In this document: positions 33,637 to 44,815 of the stretch, piece after piece
Layout of the letters: each line of letters begins with the position of its first letter
Position numbering within the stretch: the stretch's first letter is position 1
NCBI GenBank assembly: GCA_905250025.1
Contig: CAJNOJ010000297.1
Coordinates: 58,377 to 122,376 of the forward strand
Origin: Adineta ricciae
Lineage: Eukaryota > Rotifera > Eurotatoria > Adinetida > Adinetidae
Reading direction: 5' to 3'
DNA: 64,000 bases
Made by a program: the position numbers and the translations under genes
The notes under the pieces: model-generated
Told to the model about the DNA's origin: nothing
Databases searched by the model: none
Seen by the model: the letters and a program-made list of their open reading frames with translations, nothing else

Positions 33637-33839
33637 CTAATAATCATAAATACAGAAGAAATAGTGATGGAAATAGCTATTGAGTATTGGTCATAAAAAT
33701 AATTCGATCCATAACTATTGGAATGATTATAATTTAAATGATCGATTGTTGTATTTATCATAAATAACCTACCTGTTGTTGTTGAAATTGGTGGTAGTGT
33801 AACACCATCTGATGAACAATTATAAAGTTATCCAATAAA

Positions 33840-34939
33840 AGTATTTTATGTCAGTGATTCTATTCCTGTCAAATCATTCTTTGAAAAAGCAGTTGATTGA
33901 TAAACATAAGATTATTTTATGTATTAACAGTTGTATTCGAATATTTATTAAGATTATGTTCCTAATCTATAATATTAAGAATAGAAATAGACGTTATTTT
34001 ATGAAAAAGTCTTCTTCTTTTTACCCGATTGAATATTTTCATAATTAACTCGAACATATCGATCACGATCTGATCGTTATTATTCATGATAAAAGCCGAT
34101 GATCAATTGAAATATTTGTTCAAAATTGAATACATTTAATATTATCAATTAATAAAATTCGTTCCATTTGTTTGCATTTCATTGCAATAATAAACGATTC
34201 TTCCATTGATGCTATAGAACAAATTGATTATCGTTACAAATCAAACTCATCGATTAATGAAAACTTTGAATACCATAGCCAGATAGAATTTCATATGGTA
34301 TAATCCCATTTATCCATGGTACTGATAAAGCACGAAATGAAATTCCACGCTAAGACATTAATATGACAATGATCAACTAAAAAAGTTTGACGAAATAATT
34401 TGCCAGATTTATTCAAATAGAGGATTTGATTTAATTCAAAGAACTAAATATTTTCTAATTTCATATCGTATTTATAAACTCATATTAACGAATGATTTGC
34501 AAATACCAACAGAAAAGAAAACTTTATATTAATTCTATTATTAATCACATTTCCTATTGGAGTTGTATTTTTCGCTTTAGGTGAGTGATTAACAAATCTT
34601 AAAAACCCTTGAAATTGTAAGTATATCAGTAAAAAATAAAAATAAATTATGTATTTCAAATGTAATTTTGAAAGAAAAGAATTAATGTGATAGAAAATCT
34701 AGGAATGGCAATTAGATGAAAGGCTCTGAAAAGAATATAATTTGTTCTCTAATGATACAACCTAATTTATTCTATCCATATCTATAAATTATAGACGCTC
34801 AAAGATAAAGTAAAAGTAAGCTTTTCTATTAGATACTTGTAATCTTCGTAAATGAATATCTTTTGTTTTTCTTCTGAAAGAAATGACAAGGGCATTTTAG
34901 TAGATACTGTTTTTTTTTGTAGATTATTAGTTATATATA
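33840..34939. other. Intergenic
   Basis: AT-rich; small chance ORFs only. Promoter of the GPCR should lie at the 3' end (TTATATATAATG just before the start). Confidence 0.35.
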
Positions 34940-35830
34940 ATGTTGACATCGATAAATCCATATGAAATAATTGAATTTTACTATGTTCGTTATTTTTGTT
35001 TGACTCTGTTAATTTTTGGAACATTTGGTAATATAGTTAATATTTGTATATTTACATGTTCAAAATTTCGTTCAGTTTCGTGTTCATGGTATTTTTTAAT
35101 TGGTACATTTGAAAATTTCATTGCACTTTATATTGGATGTCTTACACGTTTCCTATCAACATTTAATATTAATCCTACAACACCATTATCAGCTTCTCTA
35201 TATTGTAAATTTCGATCATATTTTACCTATGGAAGTTTATCTACATCAATTTGGCTTATTATTGGAGCATGTATTGATCGATGGGCATCAAGTTCTTCAA
35301 ATGTTCAAATAAGATCAATAAGCACTATTAAAATGGCGAAACGAATTCTCCATCTTATTTACAGTCCAATATTATATTCTTATAACGGTTCATATCAATT
35401 GCCATCATCAGATTGTATTACACTTACTCCAATATGGCAATTATATATTAGTGCTGGTTTTTTTCTTACTTATTCATTTTTACCCTGTTGTCTCATGTTA
35501 ATATTTGGTTTAATGACAATTGAAAATGTTCGAACAAGTCGACGACGTATAGCACAAATACAAAATACGAGGAAAACATCAATACAAATGGCTTTTATGC
35601 TTTTTATGCAAGTTATTTGTTCGATTATTATTTCATTACCAATTTCTTTACAAAGTATGTACAATGTTTTAACAAGAAATGATTACAAATCAATCGAACA
35701 ACAACAATTGGAGAATTTTCTCAATACTCTATTTGTAACGTTTACATTTATGAATAGCGCAATATCATTCTATATATTTACATTGACAGGAAAAATATTT
35801 CGAAAAGAATTAAAGAAATTTTTATGTTAG
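34940..35830 (+). CDS. Rhodopsin-type GPCR, TM4 shortened
   Basis: Single-exon ORF of 296 aa. TM1 (FCLTLLIFGTFGNIVNICIF, with the GN of family A), TM2, TM3 with CxFRSY...WLIIGACIDRWASSS (DRW in place of DRY), TM5, TM6 (MAFMLFMQVICSIIISLPIS) and TM7 (NSAISFYIFTLTGKIFRKEL) are clear. Between TM3 and the second extracellular loop the sequence MAKRILHLIYSPILYSYNGS is about ten residues too short to span the membrane as TM4, compared with the related receptor at 61530-62501 (IAQRSIIVITILVLIYLSPV). An in-frame deletion is likely, and function is doubtful. The family resembles divergent FMRFamide/orphan receptors expanded in bdelloids. Confidence 0.75.
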   Translation: MLTSINPYEIIEFYYVRYFCLTLLIFGTFGNIVNICIFTCSKFRSVSCSWYFLIGTFENFIALYIGCLTRFLSTFNINPTTPLSASLYCKFRSYFTYGSLSTSIWLIIGACIDRWASSSSNVQIRSISTIKMAKRILHLIYSPILYSYNGSYQLPSSDCITLTPIWQLYISAGFFLTYSFLPCCLMLIFGLMTIENVRTSRRRIAQIQNTRKTSIQMAFMLFMQVICSIIISLPISLQSMYNVLTRNDYKSIEQQQLENFLNTLFVTFTFMNSAISFYIFTLTGKIFRKELKKFLC

Positions 35831-36384
35831 AAACTTAGAAATTATCTATTGTAAATAAACAACATAACGATGGTGTTGTCTTGTTCACGAGCAATTCTAT
35901 AATTTCAACACAATGATTGTTGATCAAGAGCCCATGTCGGTGATTCTTCGACTATATCGTTACTATTATTAATAAATATGTTAATATTCACTAGAGAGAT
36001 ATCGCTGATTTCGGCTCAAATCTAATAGTTCTTTGAGATTCAAAAGAAATATTTGTTCAGTTTGAATTGAAGAAAAAACATGTCGCTTTAGAACTGCGCT
36101 TAACCGACGGCGCAGGAGCAGTTTGAGTAGCATGGAAATATAATGAAAGCATCATTTTAATAATCTTTACAACATTTATCCGATAAGGCAATAAAATAGA
36201 TGTACTGTAATCATTATTGTACATATTTTTTTAAACAAACATAACAGAAATGCAACTTCATGTCAGTGTTGTGAGCTACAATAATCTTCTTTTAAAACTG
36301 GTTCAATAATCTTGATTCGCGTTAAATAAATAATGAACTTGATATACGTAATGATGATTATAATCATAAGGAAACATTGATTAA
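35831..36384. other. Intergenic
   Basis: No gene supported; ends at TTAA directly before the foldback element. Confidence 0.35.
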
Positions 36385-36611
36385 CCCATGTAAGCATTTT
36401 TTGGATCTAAACGCGCTTTCATCGCGTCCGAATCGCGTCTAAATCACAGTAATTGAGCGCGTCCCAGGTGAAACAATCGGAGCATCTAGACGCAGTACAA
36501 AACTGACTGCGTCTAAACGCACTTCAATTTGAGCTGCGTCCTGGGTGAAACTATCGGAGCGTCTGAACGCGTTCACATTAAATTTCAAAATTAGGCAAAA
36601 AATCTTTCAGC

Positions 36612-36780
36612 CATCTCAGATTCGAACTGAGTCGCCACCGCAGTTATGTCCTGGTGGTCTTAGACTATTGTCGCACACGAACTGAATTTTTATCTTACAT
36701 GCCGAAGTGTAGATTTGAACGGATGAACCATCGATCAGAAGTCTTGAACATACACCACTAAGCTATACTTGCTCGAAACA
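36612..36780 (-). repeat. Two tRNA-like modules in tandem
   Basis: On the minus strand, about 36770-36695 reads TAGCTTAGTGGTGTA (A box) ... CGTTCAAATCT (B box). About 36680-36612 ends with CTCAGTTCGAATCTGAGATGG, a near-perfect T-arm with B box, preceded by GTCTAAGACCACCAGGACATAAC. Neither folds convincingly as a full functional tRNA by eye, so SINE heads or decayed tRNA genes are more likely. Confidence 0.5.
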
Positions 36781-37479
36781 TATCAGTATAGAAAAGAATA
36801 TGTATTTGAATACACGTTTAGACTTCTACATGAGGATAACGATACTCATTTTACGTGATTTTGAAGGAAAATAATTCGTCGTCTCACTTGCTTCCGATAA
36901 TCTCATTCAATTTCAAACTAATTTGGATTTTATTTCTTTTTCTATTTCTATTTGAGATTTCATTTACGATAAAAACATACTGAATGAGATACTGATCTGA
37001 CAGATATTGATGATCAATGACCTTCAACTGATTTAAAAGATTTGGTTTGAAGAACAGATATTGAATAATCGTTGATAATATCTTTCAATATGTATGATGA
37101 TTTCCATCCAGCTATTCTGTAACTGACAGAGTATATTTTAGTTGAGCGTCTTTACATAAAGCAAACTGCTTTGATATTTAAAAAGACAGAGAATCAGTGG
37201 TTATTTGGAACGTAACTTAGACAAAGCTACCAAAAGGAAACGCATTTTTAGAGAATTCGAAACGCATCTCAAATCTGTTAAGCCGCGTCTAAACGTATTT
37301 CAGTTACATTTTTCAACGCAGCCAAGTGCTACTTTCTACAAAGATGCGTCCAATTGCGTTTAAAACCAGTTGTAGTTGCGTTTGGATACGGTTTAAACTT
37401 CCATCGCGTCTGGTTGCGTTTTTCTTTTTGAGTTAAGACCGTGTGTAGACGCGATTCTGTTAACAGACGCATCTGAATG

Positions 37480-37904
37480 CAGCTAAAAAGTCTTTTGGCT
37501 GCGTCTGAACGCGGTCATACACAAAATTGCGTCAAAGTGCAAGAAAAAATTATTTTGTTTTGCATTCAGACGCAGTTATCTTGAGATACGCGTTTGAACG
37601 CGATAAAATTGATTTTAAACCGCGTCTACGTGCGATTTGCGAAGTAAATTGCGTCGGAACGCGTTTATCCTGCGTCTGGCGTTTACATGGGNCAGCTAAA
37701 AAATCTTTTGGCTGCGTCTGAACGCGGTCATACACAAAATTGCGTCAAAGTGCAAGAAAAAATTATTTTGTTTTGCATTCAGACGCAGTTATCTTGAGAT
37801 ACGCGTTTGAACGCGATAAAATTGATTTTAAACCGCGTCTACGTGCGATTTGCGAAGTAAATTGCGTCGGAACGCGTTTATCCTGCGTCTGGCGTTTACA
37901 TGGG
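37480..37904 (+). repeat. 212-bp direct duplication around a single N
   Basis: 37480-37691 and 37693-37904 are the same sequence except for one visible G/A change near the start. A perfect head-to-tail copy meeting exactly at an N is best explained by unmerged contig ends or two haplotypes. Confidence 0.85.
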
Positions 37905-38463
37905 AAGCCATTTCATAGTGAAGATATTTTACTTCTTATTTCATCTACATCGATAATTAATCGTAAAAGAAGAACAACAAAATATGTTGGCATTACACAT
38001 ATTTCTTATACAAATTTAGCATCTGATGATACTCACGAAACATTCACTTTGATAGTTCATTTTAATATTGAAGATCGAATCAAAACTTCACGTCTCATAT
38101 ATACAATTATTTGTCAAAGGATTTATTCACAAGATTTCCCTATTTTTCTCGGATATTTTGAGTCAATGACAACAACTAAAATAATTCTATCTAATGATGA
38201 TAGATCTATTTTTTGTTTTATGACAAGATTTTGGTGAAGTGACAGCAAAATTATATTATTACTATCATATAATAAATATGAAAATCGAATAATTATCTTA
38301 ACTGATGGGAAATCGTGTACATTGAAAGAAACAGCATCATTAGTATCAAGTATTTTAGATCCAGATGAAAAATGGTACATCTTGCGGGCAACAACTCATC
38401 GTTACGACCTCAAGATGTTAAATATGAATGTTTTTATGAACTATTATTATTCATATGAATAGT
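37905..38463 (+). pseudogene. Unrecognised gene fragment truncated by the foldback element
   Basis: From the element edge the frame reads PFHSEDILLLISSTSIINRK, GITHISYTNLASDD, IEDRIKTSRLIYTIICQRIY and FMTRFW. A TGA at 38235 follows, and in the same frame SDSKIILLLSYNKYENRIII and LDPDEKWYILRATTHRYDLK to a stop at about 38463. The in-frame TGA and the lack of a start mark it as a relic. Codon use is host-like. Family unknown. Confidence 0.45.
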
Positions 38464-38596
38464 AAGATGTTCAATAAATTACAGAATTAAGATAAAGATA
38501 TTATTTTATATCTATTCTTTTTATTAATGAAAACCATCATCAACAAATCCAAGAGAATGATGTGAACTTTAATAGAATATTTTTTGTAAAAATCAA

Positions 38597-39662
38597 TTAA
38601 TTTTTCTTACAGGAACTTTTATCAATAAGAAATTTTTGGACCCGATTATTCATTTTATCAGAAACATATAAATTTCCTTCGCGATCAAGAAATAAATCAG
38701 TAGGACTATGAAATTGATCTGAATTAGAACCTTCACCATTTCCTCCAGCAATTAATGTTCCATTCGTTGCATCTTTTAACCAACGCATTATTCGATTATT
38801 TCCTTGATCTGCAACATAAATAGAACCTTGTTGATCAACATAAACACCTGATGGATTATCAAATTGATCATAACTATCGCCTGCCTTGTTGGATTGACCA
38901 GCAACAAGAATTGGTTCTTCATCGTTTTCATTTATTTTAACAATTCGATGTGTTAAATATCCTGTTGAATAAATCGTTCGATTTTCATCAATAAATATGA
39001 ACATTGATTGTTGTAATTTTGATACAATAAAATCTCCATCAAACTCATTATCATTGAAATTCCATTTTGTAATTTGCCCATCGGCATATTCTGATATATA
39101 AATAAATCCTTGGTTATCTTGTGCAATTCCTGTCGATTGTATATTATCAACAAGAACTTCACATTCATCTTGATCTTGATAACAACGAACTACCCGATGA
39201 TGTCCACCATCAGTTACATAAACAGTACCATTGTTATCAACAATAATATCGTATGGAATAAATAATGGAAAAGTATGATTAGTATTTGGGCCTTTAACAC
39301 CGGCAATCCATTGACCAATTGTTGCATTTTGTTCCCATCTAACAATTCGATCATTATTTCCATCAGTAATATAAATATTATCGTTATTATCAAGAAATAT
39401 TCCCATAGGATGAGCTAATTGATCAAGTTTATCTCCATAATCATGTCCACCAGCAACTGTTATACCTTGTTTTGACCATGTTGCTGTTGAACAAATTTCT
39501 GAATCTATTCAAAAGAAATTTATATTTACAAAATCCAAACTTTTATTTTATTCACTTGATAAACTAAAATAAAAGAAATAATATTCAGAACTGATGAAAA
39601 AATGAAACAGAAAAAACACCTTACTTGATAAGAAAAATAAAGAAATAAAAGAAGAAAAACAT
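38597..39662 (-). CDS. Secreted NHL-repeat propeller protein
   Basis: The main exon 39504-38597 follows a CTTTTGAATAG acceptor. It has about six NHL blades: NIYITDGNNDRIVRWEQNA, TVYVTDGGHHRVVRCYQD, FIYISEYADGQITKW, TIYSTGYLTHRIVKI, SIYVADQGNNRIMRWLKDA and NLYVSDKMNNRVQKF, with AGGNGEG loops. A separate first exon at 39662-39625 (MFFFFYFFIFLI, then GTAAGG) would supply a signal peptide, but its phase is off by one from the main exon, so either another donor is used or there is a small error. No transmembrane stalk is visible, unlike the related gene at 25197. NHL propellers bind proteins, RNA or glycans; here an extracellular role is likely. Confidence 0.75.
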
Positions 39663-40243
39663 TTTGTAATGATAAAAAATATCAGATATTTTCTCTTTAA
39701 ATATATCGTTTTTTTTTTGTCTAATCATCAATACATAAGCCTTTTATTTTTTTAGCTTTGTATCATTCGATATCAATTAATTTGTTTCAATGATGATGCG
39801 AAGTAATCTTCTCCGAACGATGTTAAATACGATAGGCGATCAGCACGAATATTAGATTTGATGCGTAATAGGGATTTCCGGCAAACTCGATATATTCCGG
39901 ATGTCAGCTCAATTGACGAAAATTAAAAGAAGCTTTTCACGCTACATCAGTGTAACCTTGCAATTCTATGTGATGAAGATTATATCTGACTGAGGGTGAA
40001 GGAGTGTTGATCAGAATGGGCGTATATGCCCATTATGCCTGATCTAATAAAAGCCCGTAGTATCTTTACTGTGAGGATGTTGCGAATTGCAACTTCCTTA
40101 TTCCATCTTTGTGTCAAAAATGCATTTCCCGGAAAACGCTATAACGCGTCATATGCAAAATCAAATAGAATGTAGAAATTTTTCTCAATTATTTAGGAAT
40201 AATAAAAAGCGATTTTCTTGTTGAATCAATAAAAAATATTGAT
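39663..40243. other. Intergenic
   Basis: Nothing coding seen; TTTAAATATAT near 39697 may serve the NHL gene promoter. Confidence 0.35.
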
Positions 40244-40625
40244 TTAACCTGAAAAAGTAACATTCACTGCTGATATCTCAATATCTGCATACTGATCATA
40301 TTCAATCATTTCAACTGTTAATACTCCGCTGTGNTTATTGATATAAAGTAAGTAGTCATTAATCATTAGACGCAAATACAACCAAATTGGTTTCGAATGT
40401 AATTTTATATAATAATGGTTGTGTATGATAAAAATGTAGCGTTAAACCAGGTAATTTAACAAAAGTTTCCGATGGACCCTGTAATTCAAAGACTCTTGGT
40501 AATTGTTGTTGAATAAAATATTTTCAGGTCGAATGAAATTATTATACATTCGATTGGAACGAATTTGAATTTTCACTACATTGTAAAACCATGAAAATAA
40601 ATAGAAAATAACAATACATTTTCAT
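40244..40625 (-). pseudogene. Secreted-protein relic with frameshifts
   Basis: ATG at 40625 opens a signal peptide (MKMYCYFLFIFMVLQCSENS), but two stops follow at about 40545. After a frame change the translation is again protein-like (QQQLPRVFELQGPSETFVKL, PGLTLHFYHTQPLLYKITFE) and, after another change and the N at 40334, GVLTVEMIEYDQYADIEISA. At least two shifts are needed. The signal and beta-rich repeats suggest an extracellular protein; family unknown. Part of the damage may be assembly error at the N. Confidence 0.45.
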
Positions 40626-41265
40626 TGTATTCATCATTAGAAGATTTTTCTTACAGATTAAAAATCTTACATTGTTTTGCTATTTATTGACTTGAACGAT
40701 GAAATTTTTTAATCATAAATCTTTATTGACATAATGTGCAATATAGTCATAATAACAAACAGAATCAAAGATGAATTTTATTGATTTTTTTCTCACAATG
40801 ACACGACGATAACGAGTTTCTATCGTGCTTATGTGTGTACCGAACGTCAATAGAATATTGATAATGAAAAGACATTAGGAATCGAAAAATGATTAGTTTT
40901 TTTCTTGAATAATTATAATGGACTCAGAATCAGAATATTTTCCTATAAAATATACATAAAATCAGAACAGCACAGCAGGATGTTTTGACGTTAAATAAAG
41001 TTTAATGATCTATGTAATAATACGAATCCATCGGTATATTTTCTGATGAGGGTGAGTGAAAATCTTTTTATGATCGGAATCGACAGAGCTCGCCGAGGTC
41101 CACCTGGAACAAATGTGATCAGAATTGGAATACGCTCATGTGTAGATCCGTTTAAGAAAAGGTCCGATCCGTGCTCAAGATATCCTACATTTTTATTGAT
41201 TATTTGTGAAAGAAGACAAATCTGTTAGTTTATTTTTAATAGATTTGGAATCGAATAGAATCAGA
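40626..41265. other. Intergenic
   Basis: No supported gene; the 60-codon ORF at 41046-41228 has no supporting feature. Confidence 0.35.
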
Positions 41266-41554
41266 TTATTTATCAACTGGCGGATGTGCAGGTAGTGTTC
41301 TTGCAATAACTTGTTCTGGACCCCAATGAACAATACCAGGAAAATGAGTTGGATCAACATGAGTGTGAGCATCTAATTGAGAATTCATAGATACATTGAT
41401 CTGCTCAGAACCACCTGTTGATGGAGGAACATTTCCTACACCAGGAACTTTTCAAATAGAAAAAAAAGAAAGTGTTTTTCAAAGATTCATACAATTAATT
41501 ACCTGAATCATGTCCACCAGCAAATCCACTGAAGACAGTGTCATTTGAATTCAT
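41266..41554 (-). CDS. Small 77-aa two-exon protein, unrecognised
   Basis: Exons 41554-41503 and 41447-41266 with a 55-bp GTAATT...GAAAAG intron; phases fit (codon split G|TT). The product begins MNSNDTVFSGFAGGHDSVPG and ends with a His- and Pro-rich segment (DAHTHVDPTHFPGIVHWGPE, QVIARTLPAHPPVDK). No signal peptide or membrane segment. It is below usual length cut-offs in either exon. The FAGGHDS start recalls the AGGHGSG loops of NHL proteins nearby, so it may be a diverged tail of such a gene, but no upstream NHL exon is seen. It could be a genuine small soluble protein. Confidence 0.5.
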
Positions 41555-41686
41555 ATTTTCTGTCGAGATATTTGTTATACCGACGAAGATCAAAGAAATG
41601 AATCTATACAAATGTATAACGATTGCTTATATGAATGGGATTTTTTTTCATGTCATACGTCGTTGTACAGCATATATAGAAGAAAC

Positions 41687-41786
41687 NNNNNNNNNNNNNN
41701 NNNNNNNNNNNNNNNNNNNNNNNNNNNNNNNNNNNNNNNNNNNNNNNNNNNNNNNNNNNNNNNNNNNNNNNNNNNNNNNNNNNNNN
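41687..41786. other. 100-bp run of N (assembly gap)
   Basis: Scaffold gap of standard size; hides the 5' end of the ankyrin-like gene. Confidence 0.95.
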
Positions 41787-43217
41787 CATCTTTTCAATGA
41801 ATTAGATATGAATTCCAAAGTCATTTCTATAAATTATCATTGGAGATTCATAGAAAATGATTGTGAACAATTTGATGAAGCTTTTCGATTAAAATATTCT
41901 TTACATATACAAGAAAAATATGCAAAACTGACAAATGAGTTTGAAAACAATTTCAAACGATTTCAATTTTTACGTGAAAATCTAACTGAGAAGAGAATTG
42001 AAGATCTTGATCATGAATTGATGAAATTAATTGATACTTTACCAACTATTTTTGATCAATTTTACGAAGCGAATCTTACAAAATTCTATTCCGAATCGAT
42101 TAAACTTATGAAACGAATTGAATATTTGATTTTAAATGACGGTGCAAATGTTAATTATAACGAAAATGTTTTTCATTTTGGAATGTTAATAAATAAATGG
42201 TTTATATCTAAAGGTAATCTTACTTTATCTGATAATCCAAAATTTCTTAAATCACTTATGAAAATGTGTAAAGCGATATTCATTTCTAATCCATTTCTTC
42301 TTCAAATTCAAGAATATACAAATACTTACGCTAAAATTTATTCTCCATATTATTTCTTGAGTTATTCGATTTATCAATTGAACTATTTTCCTGATGCGCG
42401 TTATGAACCAAATCATCATCTACGAATTAATTGGTATAAAGTTGAAATAAATCTATTTCTTTTTATCTTAAATCATTTATACAATGAAAGATTTTCATTG
42501 GAAGATTGTCTTTTTGATATTTTACACAAAATTAAACCTTCATTTGCTGATCAAATGTTTATTCGAATATGTCAATTAGAAATATTAAGAATTTTACTTG
42601 AAAAATATGAAAATGATTTTCTAAGATGTGACAAAGAAAATCGATTTGCAATTATTTTAGAGAATTTATTTAAAACAAATCAAATCGATGTTATTAAATT
42701 GATTTACAAACAAAATAAAACTATTCGATATTTATTTGATAAATTAGAAAATATTGAACACATTGTTGATATAATGATTGCAAATCAAAAAATGAAACAA
42801 TCCTGTGAAATACTTTTCAATGATCAACAATTAAGAGTTTGGTTTATTAATAAAAAATTGTTATTTATTTTATTAAAAAAGAAACAATGTAAATTAATTA
42901 AACATCTATTCAAATTATCATCATCAATTATTCATCAATTGGATGAAGATGGAAATGATTCTTTACTTTATATTTGTTTAAATGTACGTGGTTGTCGACA
43001 TCGTTTAATCGAATTTCTAATTCAAAATGGATCTGATTTATCTCGAAGAAATTTTAAACATATCAATTTTTTCAATGCATTACACATATCAACAAACAGA
43101 AAACTGCTCAACAAATTAATCGATCATGAAATTATTTCCATTGATTATATTTCTAAAGAAGTTAAACAATTTAATAACGATATTTCTAATGAATCCATCC
43201 GTCCGTCCGAATCATGA
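41787..43217 (+). CDS. Ankyrin-repeat-like protein, 5' end in gap
   Basis: Open from the gap to TGA at 43217, about 476 codons (HLFNELDMNSKVISINYHWR...). The first 150 residues are helical and charged, with a possible coiled coil (FENNFKRFQFLRENLTEKRI). There are then degenerate helix-pair repeats, clearest near the C-terminus as ankyrin-like units: QLDEDGNDSLLYICLNVRGC, RHRLIEFLIQNGSDLSRRNF, FFNALHISTNRKLLNKLIDH. Earlier units such as NDGANVNYNENVFHFGMLIN also carry the DGANVN signature. A cytosolic scaffold role is likely. The apparent ATG before the gap belongs to other sequence, so the true start is unknown. The family looks bdelloid-specific. Confidence 0.7.
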   Translation, partial: HLFNELDMNSKVISINYHWRFIENDCEQFDEAFRLKYSLHIQEKYAKLTNEFENNFKRFQFLRENLTEKRIEDLDHELMKLIDTLPTIFDQFYEANLTKFYSESIKLMKRIEYLILNDGANVNYNENVFHFGMLINKWFISKGNLTLSDNPKFLKSLMKMCKAIFISNPFLLQIQEYTNTYAKIYSPYYFLSYSIYQLNYFPDARYEPNHHLRINWYKVEINLFLFILNHLYNERFSLEDCLFDILHKIKPSFADQMFIRICQLEILRILLEKYENDFLRCDKENRFAIILENLFKTNQIDVIKLIYKQNKTIRYLFDKLENIEHIVDIMIANQKMKQSCEILFNDQQLRVWFINKKLLFILLKKKQCKLIKHLFKLSSSIIHQLDEDGNDSLLYICLNVRGCRHRLIEFLIQNGSDLSRRNFKHINFFNALHISTNRKLLNKLIDHEIISIDYISKEVKQFNNDISNESIRPSES

Positions 43218-44344
43218 ACCTTGATTTTTGTACAATAAAAACAGCCATTCTTAACAGATATAAGAAGGATATCACACATTTTTATTTTATATTATAGGCT
43301 GTAGATACAAAATGTAACGTATACATTCTTTTCGAAAATATGTTTAACATTTGCAAAAGCTTTGCTGAACCATGAAATTTCACTGTTTTCATTCGTGAAC
43401 GGAATGAAGTTAGAGCATTATAGATTGTTTAATCCCTCAAGAGTGGTTGGGCAGCGTCCTAATAATTTTTCCAATTGGTTTGTTTTTAGTAATCAACAGT
43501 GCATCATAGGTGATGAAATGAGACTTTCAGTGTCGTACAGATATCTCTGTGAAGTTCAATTGTGTGAAGTTGTATTTGTTAAAAGGGAGGTTATGAATAT
43601 CTCTACAACATCCGTATCAATAAAATTCTTTGGATAAACGTTTAGGCCATATGACTATATCCGATCAAGACTACAATGCTCTCATTCACAACATATGATA
43701 AACCTTTTTTCGCGTTTGTATACGAAGAAATTTATTTCATCTAATGTATCGAATATAATCAGAAAGAACGTATGAATCCAAAATTGACGATAAGAGTTGT
43801 CTATCCACTTCGTTATGTCATTTTACCGCATTTAAGAAACGAAACAAGTGAATGCATCAATGTGTAGTGCTTCAGTACCATCGTTATGCAAAAAAGTTTT
43901 AAGAAATTATAAGTTGCTGGGCGGGATCGAACTATGCCTATCCTTGGTTACGCCACTACAAGAACTGATTCATTTAGACCCTCAATACACAATAAAACGA
44001 ATGAATAAAGATTTTGTAGAATGGAGATGTTGAAACCGAAGTTGCTGAAACATATTATCATTGGCATTTGATAATCAGAGAATGTTCCTCGTGAACGAAA
44101 ATCTATATTGGAACTTGTAAATCACTTCCATTAGGGAAAATTATCGTTAACTAAACGATGAAAATCATGAAAACAACGTCATAAAGAGAAATAGTGACAG
44201 CAAAGATACCGCTTATAAAACTACCCAACTTTAAAATCGAGATCATCTTTAGATATTCCAATAACTCTCTCATATCTTCCATTTATTCCTTTGACTGAAC
44301 AGAGGATATACGTATGTATGAAGCACCAAAAAGTTCTCCATCTT
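43218..44344. other. Intergenic with one tRNA-like scrap
   Basis: Minus strand about 43965-43917 (GTAGTGGCGTAACCAAGG ... TAGTTCGATCCCGCCCAGC) has a B-box-like T-arm but no matching A-box half. Otherwise nothing. Confidence 0.35.
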
Positions 44345-44815
44345 AAAGTGCATTGAAAAAATCTAAAATGTTGAAATTAGTCCAGCCAATATTGTGATTA
44401 TTATCGATCTCATGTTGTTTTCCAGCTGATTGAGTAGTTTTATTCTGTACAAACGTTTTTATTACATCTAAGCGTTGTAATGACAAGGAATTATTATTTG
44501 AATTCGTGGAAATTACATCTGTTTTATGATTTAGATCGATAACTGCTCCATGTTATCGGGAGCACTCAGTGACTGTTGCTTTGCCAATGAAAGGTTTCCT
44601 AAGAAAAACGTGTTTCTTGTTGAGCAATGAGTCACTATTAAGCGTCTTTTTTTATATTCAGAGATGCAAACAATTGTTTCGTTCAACTTTTCTATGTGTC
44701 TCTTCAAAGTTTTCCGTTTTTGTGGTTCAACGAAATTAGTAGGATAACCATTTATCTGACTGATATACTCAATGAACTGGAATTCCTTATGAGAAAAAAG
44801 AGACCAAAATGTCAA
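44345..44815 (-). pseudogene. Broken ORF pair, unrecognised
   Basis: The 5' ORF from 44815 (MTFWSLFSHKEFQFIEYISQ ... KRRLIVTHCSTRNTFFLGNL) stops at 44531. In the +1 frame the same stretch continues from about 44557 as IDLNHKTDVISTNSNNNSLS, LQRLDVIKTFVQNKTTQSAG and NNHNIGWTNFNILDFFNAL to TAA at about 44345. One frameshift would join them. Charged and host-like in codon use; no domain recognised. Confidence 0.35.

Larger units (their letters stand above)
36385..37904. mobile_element. GCGTC-rich foldback element
   Basis: Both ends read CCCATGTAA inwards (left 36385-, right reverse complement of ...GCGTTTACATGGG). Both arms (36385-36590 and 37260-37904) are filled with GCGTC(T)NAACGCG units in either orientation, so each arm can fold on itself and on the other. 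The centre (36600-37250) is ordinary AT-rich DNA with two tRNA-like modules. No transposase. The left end directly follows TTAA, as in piggyBac-type insertions, but the right flank is AAGC, so the class is uncertain; the N at 37692 shows the right arm is not assembled cleanly. Confidence 0.65.

Noticed and set aside
36385-37904. CRISPR-like array from regularly repeated GCGTC units
   Set aside because: Units vary in orientation and spacing, there are no constant spacers, and the genome is eukaryotic.
43917-43965. Possible tRNA gene on the minus strand
   Set aside because: Only a T-arm-like half is present; no acceptor stem, anticodon arm or A box could be paired.
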